This document shows, in pieces, positions 1-6,881 of a stretch of DNA of 8,190 nucleotides. The number at the start of each line of letters is the position of its first letter. Positions within the stretch are counted from its first letter, which is position 1. The position numbers were made by a program, and so were the translations under genes. The notes under the pieces are model-generated. The model worked only from the letters and a program-made list of their open reading frames with translations. It was not told the DNA's origin and did not search any database. Source of the DNA: Candidatus Sulfotelmatobacter sp. (GTDB lineage: Bacteria; Acidobacteriota; Terriglobia; Terriglobales; Acidobacteriaceae); NCBI GenBank assembly GCA_030049565.1, contig JASIKQ010000458.1, positions 1-8,190 on the forward strand, read 5' to 3'.

Positions 1-504
1 TATACGTCTTCCCGTCCACAATCGCAATTCTTGTGCAAAGGCCTCGCTTGGCGCGATCACAGAATCGGCAGCAGCAATCGACCATTTTGCCAAAGCAGCT
101 CTGATCGCCGTGTCGACCCAAAGTCGATAGTCTCCCCGCCTGCGAAGATCCAAATTGAAATCACTGGACGTATATAGCGCATTCCGGCTCAAAAGTATTT
201 GCGGGACCGGTGAGCGTAAAACAGCGAAGTTTCCAGTGGAGAGCAAAAGGTCGGCTCCGGATTGCCTGAGCAGCGCAGGAACAGTTCGCTGCTCCGAAAC
301 AAAACGATACATGGCATTCGACGAATCGCGTCCTTCAATAAAAGTGATGTTGGCCGAGCGTTGCAGTTCGCGCCCAAGTTGCGCGTCGAGCAAGATCGTA
401 GCCTTTATATCTTCTCGTTGTGCGACATGCGGAACTACATTACGAACGTAGGTCAGTCCACCGCCCGCGCTCGCTGCGAGGGCATTGATGAACAGATGCA
501 TCAT
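1..504 (-). CDS. GT4-type glycosyltransferase, N-terminal part (3' end outside window)
   Basis: This frame is open from an ATG at 504-502 to the left edge and gives 168 residues with no stop. It begins MMHLFINALAASAGGGLTYV, a short beta strand followed by a Gly-rich loop, which is typical of the acceptor-side Rossmann domain of GT-B fold glycosyltransferases (GT4/GT1 type). Near the visible end, 'SVIAPSEAFAQEL' matches the common 'VxxPSExxxxEL' segment that precedes the linker to the donor-binding domain. The donor half with its EX7E-like motif is not in the window, so the sugar and the catalytic Glu pair cannot be judged. The start overlaps the stop of the upstream membrane protein as ATGA (504-501), which suggests translational coupling. 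A second ATG follows immediately at 501-499. No good Shine-Dalgarno is visible. Expected role: a cytoplasmic sugar transferase for the same polysaccharide. Family is fairly sure; specificity is unknown. Confidence 0.82.
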   Translation of the reverse strand, partial: MMHLFINALAASAGGGLTYVRNVVPHVAQREDIKATILLDAQLGRELQRSANITFIEGRDSSNAMYRFVSEQRTVPALLRQSGADLLLSTGNFAVLRSPVPQILLSRNALYTSSDFNLDLRRRGDYRLWVDTAIRAALAKWSIAAADSVIAPSEAFAQELRLWTGRRI

Positions 505-1928
505 CGAGGGAATGTTACGGGAAGCGGGCGCGTAGGCAACTCAAATCTTCCCCAGGCCGGGCGGATGCTTACGGATTCAGGCAGTTTTGCGGACTGCAAT
601 TCTCCGAGAACGAAAACGGCTGTCCAGAAAAAAATGTTGAGATAGAAACCGACCGCAAATAACCAATCCTCAAAAATTGCGTGAATCAGTCCGGAGAGAC
701 AGACCAGCACGAGCGGAACTGTAAATGAGCGGACATCGCGCGTCCGCCACATCCTCGAGCAGCCGCGATATATCTCGCGTAGGATCAGCCCAAGCAGAAT
801 GAGAAATGGCGTGATGCCCAGCAGGCCAACATAGTCCAGAATCGCCAGGTAGCTGCTGCCGTGCTCACGCTCCTGGCCGGCGGAAGTGCTGAAGACAAGC
901 CCCGGTACAGGCGCCTGTTGAGCCAGGTCGGCGCCGAAACCACTGCCAAACCATGGATTCTCCTTGATGACATCCACGGCTTCTTGCCACGGTGACCCGC
1001 GCGAGCCGAGAACACCCTGATCGCGCTTCCCTTTGTAAATTAAATCCTCAGTTAAAGAAGCCACTAAAGAATCGAATTTTTGCGGCCGAACCACGGCGGT
1101 TACTGTTATGAGAAAAATGAGAGCGAATGCTCCTTTGATCAACAGGTGATGGCGGCGCAACGAAATGCACAGGATGATGACGGTCGCAGCACACGCCAGA
1201 ATGCCGGCGCGCGCAACCGAGAAATAGAGGAGACCTCCCGCCAGGCATAGAGCCAACGCCAGACGCTGACGCACCCGGCGCTCCTCCGCGCACAGAACCG
1301 CCCACAGCAAAACCGGCACGACCACCACGCCCATCACCGCACCCAGCGAATTCGGGTTGCCGAACACCTCAAAGTGCAAGCCCCAATAAAACAATGCGGA
1401 AAGATAGGCGACGATCTCACAGGCGGTTATCAGGCCGGAAAAAAATGCCGGCTCACGGCCGACCACAGCCGCTCGGGCGCCGCAGGTGACGTACGTGAAA
1501 AGCAGAAAGAAACTGCCGGATTTGAGCAGCGACAACTCCATACGGTGGGATACCATCGAAGAAACTACGGCAGACAAAACACAGAGCAAGGCAATCAAAT
1601 GAATGGCTGTGAAGCGTTGCCTGTTGTCGCGCTCGGCCCACTTCACAATTCCGACGAGCGCGCCCACTCCCAGGAAAATCCACCGCGATCTTGTTCCCAC
1701 GCCGGAGAGCGGCAAGTCGGTGCCCGCCCATAGAAACGTCAGCATCATCACCGTGAAAAACCATTTCTCGTAATGCCAGACGGCTGCGATGATGATCTGA
1801 AACAGCAACAGCCCACCGAGAACGTTTATGTCCGTGAAGTAGGCCGGACGCCATTCGGCAATGGCAGCCAGTAGGCCCAATAGCAACGCTGTGGCCAACA
1901 GCCGGAAATGTTTGGAGTCAGCCTTCAT
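501..1928 (-). CDS. O-antigen ligase / Wzy-type polymerase family membrane protein
   Basis: This 475-residue, very hydrophobic protein has about 12-14 predicted membrane segments (for example residues 8-24, 37-50, 54-69, 82-95, 107-125, 161-183, 193-213, 221-236, 240-256, 264-280, 358-383, 402-418, 421-443). A large non-membrane loop spans about 281-357. Family-like signatures are 'GNPNSLGAVMG' near 190-200, 'SVARAG' with Arg240, 'NPWFGSGFG' near 324-332, and His356 followed by 'SSYLAILDYVGLLG', which resembles the conserved periplasmic His/Arg region of WaaL and Wzy proteins (Wzy_C family). Members either ligate O-antigen to lipid A-core or polymerise lipid-linked repeat units, both on the periplasmic face; sequence alone does not decide which. 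The ATG at 1928 lies 4 nt after the stop of the upstream glycosyltransferase and has no clear Shine-Dalgarno, so translation may depend on coupling. The C-terminal 30 or so residues after the last helix are Pro/Arg-rich. Its stop overlaps the next start. Confidence 0.85.
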   Translation of the reverse strand: MKADSKHFRLLATALLLGLLAAIAEWRPAYFTDINVLGGLLLFQIIIAAVWHYEKWFFTVMMLTFLWAGTDLPLSGVGTRSRWIFLGVGALVGIVKWAERDNRQRFTAIHLIALLCVLSAVVSSMVSHRMELSLLKSGSFFLLFTYVTCGARAAVVGREPAFFSGLITACEIVAYLSALFYWGLHFEVFGNPNSLGAVMGVVVVPVLLWAVLCAEERRVRQRLALALCLAGGLLYFSVARAGILACAATVIILCISLRRHHLLIKGAFALIFLITVTAVVRPQKFDSLVASLTEDLIYKGKRDQGVLGSRGSPWQEAVDVIKENPWFGSGFGADLAQQAPVPGLVFSTSAGQEREHGSSYLAILDYVGLLGITPFLILLGLILREIYRGCSRMWRTRDVRSFTVPLVLVCLSGLIHAIFEDWLFAVGFYLNIFFWTAVFVLGELQSAKLPESVSIRPAWGRFELPTRPLPVTFPR

Positions 1929-1932
1929 TTAG

Positions 1933-3087
1933 TCATACAAATTTCGCGCCGTCACAAGCAAACTGCACTGCATTGGCAATTCCTTCAGCGCAGGCCTCAG
2001 GCGTGAAACTTTGAATCCTTGAGGCGGCGCAGAGGCCCATTTTAGCCACTATTTCGGATTCACTAAGTTTACGCATTGCGCTTACAAGTTCAGCCGCATT
2101 ACCGGGCCGCACGATAAAACCGTTAACTTCATTTACCACGAGATCGGGAACGCAACCGGCAACATCCGTCACGATAACCGGCAAGCCGCAAGCCATCGCT
2201 TCATTCACCACAAGTCCCCAAGGATCGCTGTGCGTCGGAAATACGAGAGCATTTGCCAAAGCATACAGCTCTGCCAACTGCTCGCGCTGAACGAATCCGG
2301 TAAAACGAATACACCCTGGCTGAATTTCCGCGGCACGTGCCGTCAGCTCCCTACGCGAAACTCCGTCGCCTGCGAATACCAAACCTATTTGGGTTCGTTC
2401 GTGTTGCTCCAGTTTGGCATAAGCGCCGAGCAGATCAAAGACTCCTTTTACGGGAATCAGCCGGCCGGAATAAAGGAAATAACGCTCTGGCAAACCGTAC
2501 CGGGAGCGAATTTCCGCCGCAAGGGGTCGCGCCTCCGCGGCCTGTGCGGCGTAGAGCTTTATATCGACCGCATTTGGAGCTATAAACATGCGCTGATCGG
2601 AGGCGCCCAAAGCCATCAGATAATCGCGCGATGACTTTCCCGCAGCCACGAAAGCTGTGCACCGTCGCGTGAACCGGAACTTTATCCACTCGACCACGAG
2701 CCAGCGGCGGCGAAGATCATGCGCAGTGCTCTCCGACCAAAGCAGCAGAGGAATCTTGTGGCGCGTGGACCAGCGCGCGGCCTGCCACGAAGCAACATAG
2801 TTGTATCCTCCGCACAAGACCGCTTGCGAATGGAAACGATTGAGAGCTACGACCAAGCCACGATTCAGCAGCAAATTATATTTGCCAGCGCGCCGCCGCC
2901 ATGAGGGCAGAACCTCGTAGGAAAAGCCGATTTCATTTTTATATATCTGCCACTGGCGCAAGCTGGGGTCGGTTTCAGAGAGAAAGATCACGTGCAGATC
3001 GATATCATCCCGAGCCGCCAGCGCATTGAAAACCGGGATGCGATAAGGCGCGATGATCTCGCTGATCACAGCTATGCGGCGCTTCAC
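1933..3087 (-). CDS. GT4-family glycosyltransferase (SDPWGLVVNEAM type)
   Basis: This GT-B fold glycosyltransferase has 384 residues from the chosen GTG start. The N-terminal domain begins RRIAVISEIIAPYRIPVFN, the usual first strand and loop of 'APYRxPxFN' GT4 enzymes. The donor domain begins near residue 203 with 'FLYSGRLIPVKG', which carries the conserved Arg and Lys that contact the nucleotide-sugar phosphates. The catalytic region 'SDPWGLVVNEAMACGLPVI' has Asp288 and Glu296, a D-X7-E form of the EX7E motif. The longest frame starts at GTG 3096, but I prefer GTG 3087 because GGGAG at 3100-3096 sits 8 nt upstream of it and it overlaps the preceding stop as GTGA. The alternative adds only three residues. 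No signal peptide or membrane helix is seen, so it should act in the cytoplasm or at the inner membrane face, adding one sugar to the lipid-linked oligosaccharide. The transferred sugar is unknown. Confidence 0.9.
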   Translation of the reverse strand: MKRRIAVISEIIAPYRIPVFNALAARDDIDLHVIFLSETDPSLRQWQIYKNEIGFSYEVLPSWRRRAGKYNLLLNRGLVVALNRFHSQAVLCGGYNYVASWQAARWSTRHKIPLLLWSESTAHDLRRRWLVVEWIKFRFTRRCTAFVAAGKSSRDYLMALGASDQRMFIAPNAVDIKLYAAQAAEARPLAAEIRSRYGLPERYFLYSGRLIPVKGVFDLLGAYAKLEQHERTQIGLVFAGDGVSRRELTARAAEIQPGCIRFTGFVQREQLAELYALANALVFPTHSDPWGLVVNEAMACGLPVIVTDVAGCVPDLVVNEVNGFIVRPGNAAELVSAMRKLSESEIVAKMGLCAASRIQSFTPEACAEGIANAVQFACDGAKFV

Positions 3088-4283
3088 GCGGCGCACTCCC
3101 GGTAGATGCCTGCAAGATTCAGTGCCTGCTGCGTGAGAGTAAAGCCTTGAAGAATCGTGCTGCGAGAGGCCTTGCCGATCTGCTGGCGCCGCGGCTCGTC
3201 GTGAAGAAGATCGGCGATTGCCGCTGCCAGTTCTTTATCGTTGCCAGGGTCGACCAGCACGCCGTTCCAGCCGTCACGGATGACCTCTGCAATTCCCTGC
3301 CCTCTGCACGCGATCGCGGGCTTGCCCGATGACATAGCCTCAAGATAGACGCATCCCAGGCCTTCGTAACGACTGGGTAGAGCGAACAGCGTACAGCGTT
3401 TCAATGCCTCGGCCACTTGGGAACGCGATTGCCTCCCGAGAAATCTGATGCGCTCTGAAATCTTGAACTCGTTCGCTAATGACTGTAGCCGCCCCCGTTC
3501 CGGGCCATCGCCGATGATCTCCCAGCTCAAGCGCGAAAATTCCGCCGCCAGAATCGCCAGCGCCCGCAAAAGCGATTCGTGGCCCTTGATCGGAATCAAG
3601 TTTCCGATGCTTAGGATTGTGCGTGAATCCGATGAATCCAAACACGGGGCAGGTTTGAACATCTCCGGGTTCACCCCGTTGTAAACCACGCTCGTGCGGC
3701 AGGTTGCTCCTGCGCCTTCCAGCACTTGCTGTCGAACGCGCTCGCTGATGCAGATGACGCGGCTCGCCCTGCGAAAAACATGTTGCGAAATGCGACAGCA
3801 CCATTCACCGGCTTTGCCGCGCACCTGCACGGCAGAAAAGGCGTCCAGGCCATGAATCGCAACTACGTAAGGAATACTCAGCTCGCTGCACAGCAACATG
3901 GCGGCGTGGCCGCAGGGCAAGGGCGCATGAGCATGGATCAGATCGATCTTGTTTTTCTGATGCAGCTCGCGAACCCTCCCCACGATCCGGGCGTAAACGA
4001 AAGCGCCAGCCGCGGGGAGTCCGATTCCTCCAGGAAGAGAACAGTATCGTATCCATTGTGCCGGAGGCGCGTCCATATTCGCGTGCGATCGCGCTCGATA
4101 AATCGGTTCCACCGCGAGCACTGTATTTTGAATTCCCATGCTGGCGAGGGCGGCGAGGGGCTCAGCCACAAAGCATCCGTCAGCGTCATCGCGATCGGTT
4201 GGATAGAACGGCGTCAACGTGAGGATGTGCAAGCCACGGCGGTCGGAGGTCGATGCATCATGGCTGACAGCCGAGGCAGTCAT
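3084..4283 (-). CDS. GT4-family glycosyltransferase with canonical EX7E motif
   Basis: This 399-residue GT-B glycosyltransferase has a typical family length. The acceptor domain starts after about 17 variable residues with 'LHILTLTPFYPTDRDDADGCFV', the standard strand-loop with a Gly that precedes 'FVAEPLAAL'. 'LIHAHAPLPCG' and 'AIHGLD' near residues 115-147 are the usual His-containing loops. The donor domain begins near 222 with 'ILSIGNLIPIKGHESLL' (Lys233). 'YEGLGCVYLEAMSSGKPAI' holds the complete EX7E pair, Glu307 and Glu315, so the enzyme looks catalytically intact and retaining. The ATG at 4283 overlaps the upstream stop as ATGA and is preceded by AAGGGG at 4298-4293 with 9-nt spacing, which supports this start. 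There is no signal peptide; it should work on the cytoplasmic side in stepwise assembly of the repeat unit. Sugar specificity cannot be read from the sequence. Confidence 0.91.
   Translation of the reverse strand: MTASAVSHDASTSDRRGLHILTLTPFYPTDRDDADGCFVAEPLAALASMGIQNTVLAVEPIYRARSHANMDAPPAQWIRYCSLPGGIGLPAAGAFVYARIVGRVRELHQKNKIDLIHAHAPLPCGHAAMLLCSELSIPYVVAIHGLDAFSAVQVRGKAGEWCCRISQHVFRRASRVICISERVRQQVLEGAGATCRTSVVYNGVNPEMFKPAPCLDSSDSRTILSIGNLIPIKGHESLLRALAILAAEFSRLSWEIIGDGPERGRLQSLANEFKISERIRFLGRQSRSQVAEALKRCTLFALPSRYEGLGCVYLEAMSSGKPAIACRGQGIAEVIRDGWNGVLVDPGNDKELAAAIADLLHDEPRRQQIGKASRSTILQGFTLTQQALNLAGIYRECAA
3096..3100 (-). promoter_or_regulatory. Shine-Dalgarno deciding GTG start at 3087
   Basis: On the minus strand this reads GGGAG and is 8 nt upstream of GTG 3087-3085. 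It directly abuts the alternative GTG at 3096, which would leave that start with no usable spacing. It therefore supports the start that overlaps the preceding stop as GTGA. Confidence 0.6.
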
Positions 4284-5332
4284 CTTCCCCGGCCCCTTGC
4301 CACTTCGCTAAACGCGTCTTCCCATTGGCGCGTGATTATCTCCCAATCGAACTGCTGCGCATGGATAAGCGCAGCTTTGCCCATCGCACGGCGAAGACTG
4401 CAGTCACGAATAAGCAGATCGAGCTTCTGGAGCAGTTGATCATCGGTTGCTGCCAGAAATCCGGTCTTGCCGTCAACCACATATTCGGGACGGTAAACAT
4501 CCATGACCACGGCAGGCAGCCCACTCGCTGCCGCCTGCAAAAGCACTTGCGGGTGCCCCTCGAGAATGCTGGGAAAGAAAAAAATATCGGCGCGGCGCAT
4601 CTCTTTGCCTAATTCTTGAGTAGCCAAATGTCCCAGGAAGTTTACGTTCGAACAACCCGCCTCCCTCGCCAAGTCGCGGCATTTCTGCTCGTCTTCCCCG
4701 CATCCGGCAATGTGGAAATCTGCTTCCGGCAAGCGTGCCGCTTGTCGAATGACCAGCGGCACGCGCTTGTAGGGCCGCAGCGATCCGGCAAACAAAACCA
4801 CTGTGCGCGCATGAACGGTTGGCTCGGGAGGCGGAAAATAATATCGGCGATCGACTCCGTCGTACCGAATTCCGGCTTCCCTTCCCAGCCGCTCAAACAC
4901 GATTTCACTCAGATATTTCGCGTTTGCAAAAACCGCATCGGCTTCTCGAACGTTGCGTGCCAGCGCGGGCCGCACGGGCTCCGGATTGTACAGCCCGCCC
5001 GAGACGATGTAAGACACGACTTTGGTTTTCAGGCGCACAAGTCGACGCAGCGAGAAAAATGCGGTTTCCAAGGGGCCTTCCCGAGGGAAGAAGTAAATGT
5101 CGGGGATCTGCTGCAGACAATTCATCAACACTCGTAATGTGTTGCCGTTTTGTTTCCAGCGCAGTAGTTGAGTGTTAGGCCGGTTCGCAATGCGAGGGTC
5201 GGGAAAATGTTCATACAGCATGGTTAGCCGGAACTTCTCCGGCGCCAGTCGCGCGGCGATTTCTTTGACCGTAAGATTCTGTGCGTTCGTGTCCGCCTCA
5301 TCCGCAAAGGAGGGCGTAAAGATGCTGATCAT
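4280..5332 (-). CDS. GT4-family glycosyltransferase with E-X7-Q catalytic motif
   Basis: This is a GT-B glycosyltransferase of 350 residues from ATG 5332. It opens MISIFTPSFADEADTNAQN, the expected first strand and loop of the acceptor domain. The donor domain starts near residue 177 with 'VVLFAGSLRPYKRVPLVI', carrying the conserved Arg and Lys. The motif region 'LEGHPQVLLQAAASGLPAVV' has Glu258 but Gln266 where most GT4 enzymes have the second Glu of EX7E. I recall similar 'EGHPQVLxQAAA' sequences among GT4 proteins, so this may be a genuine subfamily and not a dead enzyme. The frame also has an ATG at 5380, which would add 16 residues and overlap the sulfatase-like gene by 26 nt. I prefer 5332 because the fold begins there, although neither start has a clear Shine-Dalgarno. 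No membrane segment or signal peptide is visible. Likely role: cytoplasmic addition of one sugar to the polysaccharide intermediate. Confidence 0.88.
   Translation of the reverse strand: MISIFTPSFADEADTNAQNLTVKEIAARLAPEKFRLTMLYEHFPDPRIANRPNTQLLRWKQNGNTLRVLMNCLQQIPDIYFFPREGPLETAFFSLRRLVRLKTKVVSYIVSGGLYNPEPVRPALARNVREADAVFANAKYLSEIVFERLGREAGIRYDGVDRRYYFPPPEPTVHARTVVLFAGSLRPYKRVPLVIRQAARLPEADFHIAGCGEDEQKCRDLAREAGCSNVNFLGHLATQELGKEMRRADIFFFPSILEGHPQVLLQAAASGLPAVVMDVYRPEYVVDGKTGFLAATDDQLLQKLDLLIRDCSLRRAMGKAALIHAQQFDWEIITRQWEDAFSEVARGRGR
4293..4298 (-). promoter_or_regulatory. Shine-Dalgarno for ATG start at 4283
   Basis: AAGGGG on the minus strand sits 9 nt upstream of ATG 4283, inside the end of the preceding glycosyltransferase gene. 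Together with the ATGA junction it fixes this start well. Confidence 0.55.
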
Positions 5333-5354
5333 CTGTTGTGCGTTCAAGCGCGGG

Positions 5355-6881
5355 TCAGAACCCGCCGGTCTCAGCCGCATGCGCAGAATTGACCCATTCT
5401 ATCCGAAGTTCCGCGAGGAGTGCCCACAGCACAAGTTCCGGATCGCGCTGCCGGCGTGACCGCTGAATATGTTCACGTGCATATTGCAACAGACGCCTCC
5501 GCGCCGGTTTTTCCGCGTCAGCCGGCAACGGGATGATCTCATGTGGATCAGACTCAAGATCATACAAATGCTCACCCATAGGATTGAATTCGAGAACCAG
5601 TTTATAGCGCGCCTCGCGCACCGCAAGCACGCGCGGTCCCACACGATTGCCGGAATGGCGATGGAAGGGATTGGTGCATCCGGCAACGCACTCCACAAAC
5701 GCCGGGTCATCCCAGCCCACCCCCCGCCGAATTTCGCCCCAGCGGCTACGGCCTTGAAACTCTGCCGTAAGCTGAACCTCCGCTGCCTCCATCAGCGTGG
5801 GAGCCAGATCGACGAGACTGAATGGACATTGTGCCACCTGCTTCTTACCGGTTCCCGGCACCCGCAATAACAGCGGAACCCGAATCAATTCCTCCAACAA
5901 ACCCGCGGGCGCATGATAGCGGGCACCATGCTCGAGAAATTCCTCTCCGTGATCGGCGGTCAGAGTGAAAATGCAGTTCTCCCACAGCCCAAGACGACGA
6001 AGGGCTTCGACAAACCGCTCCATTTGCGCATCAACCCAGCGAATGCCTGCATCATACAAGTCAATGATCTCATCCTGGTATCGCGCCAATCTCCGCGCAT
6101 CCACATCGTGACGCAGCCAGAACGAATTCAGGTAGCGGGCTTGATCCGCCGAAATTTTCTGACCCATCAATTGCAACGCCTTCGGCTTGGGATAGTACGG
6201 CGCGTGCGGATCCATTAAATGCAGCCACAGAAAAAACGGCTGCTGCCCACGCGAACCCAACCAGGAACATGCCAGATCTACAATCGCATCCGCGGCAGGA
6301 AAGCGGCGCAAAGCGTCAAGAGATTCGGCCGACGGTATCGCCCAACGCTGGCAATATTGAAAGTAGAGTTCGTCATAGATGCCGGCCAAAGCCTTCGAAT
6401 GACGGCTGGCTTTTTGCAGGTTCTCGTTCAATCGACCTAGCCAGTTGCTGGCAGGTTGATTGTGCCCATTTCGTGGCAACGAATGACCTCGTGACGAGTC
6501 TCCATTTCCAGGCTCCTCGAGAAAGTCGCGAAACACGTGGAAACCCTGGCCGTATCCGAAGCGCGCCGAAATATACGGATTCGCGGCGCTGAATGCAGCC
6601 GTGGCATATGCGCTGTGCTTGAGTACCGAAGCCAGAGTCGGTTCGCCCGGCGCCAGACCGAGCACGTCACGTCCCAGAGCGAGTGGAGAGCGGGCCGCAT
6701 GAATGGCCGGGAGCGAATAATAGGTAGGCGAGCCGGCGACGATCGCCGCGGGAAAAACAAAGCTCTCCGCGGCTAACGAATCGAGGAATGGAGTCGTCGG
6801 GCGCTCGTATCCGCCGAAGCCGACATGATCGGCGCGCAGGCAGTCCACGGTCACGAGCACAATCGATTTCTGCGCGCCCAC
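5355..6881 (-). CDS. Sulfatase-superfamily hydrolase or transferase, Thr-type active site
   Basis: This 508-residue protein is of the sulfatase / alkaline-phosphatase superfamily. Residues 7-19, 'IVLVTVDCLRADH', give the metal-binding Asp13 and Arg16, with Cys in place of the second Asp of classical sulfatases. The usual 'GYERPTTPFLDSLA' follows. 'LHLMDPHAPYYP' near 219-230 supplies His221 and His226. 'LTADHGEEFLEHG' near 307-319 supplies metal ligands Asp310 and His311. 'LYDLESDPHEIIPL' near 439-452 is the usual C-terminal sulfatase signature. The nucleophile region reads 'AGSPTYYSLPAI' (residues 49-60): there is no C/S-x-P-S/A-R formylglycine motif, and Thr53 is the likely nucleophile. No signal peptide or membrane helix is seen. 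I chose GTG 6881 over ATG 6968 because it overlaps the upstream stop as TAGTG and has GGAGG at 6890-6886, while 6968 has no ribosome site and would overlap the upstream gene by 88 nt. Possible role: phosphate, sulfate or phospho-group tailoring of the glycan. Family sure, activity unknown. Confidence 0.87.
   Translation of the reverse strand: MGAQKSIVLVTVDCLRADHVGFGGYERPTTPFLDSLAAESFVFPAAIVAGSPTYYSLPAIHAARSPLALGRDVLGLAPGEPTLASVLKHSAYATAAFSAANPYISARFGYGQGFHVFRDFLEEPGNGDSSRGHSLPRNGHNQPASNWLGRLNENLQKASRHSKALAGIYDELYFQYCQRWAIPSAESLDALRRFPAADAIVDLACSWLGSRGQQPFFLWLHLMDPHAPYYPKPKALQLMGQKISADQARYLNSFWLRHDVDARRLARYQDEIIDLYDAGIRWVDAQMERFVEALRRLGLWENCIFTLTADHGEEFLEHGARYHAPAGLLEELIRVPLLLRVPGTGKKQVAQCPFSLVDLAPTLMEAAEVQLTAEFQGRSRWGEIRRGVGWDDPAFVECVAGCTNPFHRHSGNRVGPRVLAVREARYKLVLEFNPMGEHLYDLESDPHEIIPLPADAEKPARRRLLQYAREHIQRSRRQRDPELVLWALLAELRIEWVNSAHAAETGGF

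Noticed and set aside
155..645. Two overlapping plus-strand open frames near the left edge
   Set aside because: The minus strand is covered by the partial glycosyltransferase (1-504) and the ligase C-terminus; the plus-strand translations look like shadows.
3726..4439. A 237-codon open frame on the plus strand, opposite a glycosyltransferase gene
   Set aside because: Its translation shows no recognisable domain and is rich in Arg, Ser and His as expected from an antisense shadow, while the minus strand there encodes a clear GT4 protein.
5333..5380. N-terminal extension of the E-X7-Q glycosyltransferase to ATG 5380
   Set aside because: The 16 residues precede the first strand of the fold, overlap the upstream gene and have no ribosome site; not strictly excluded.
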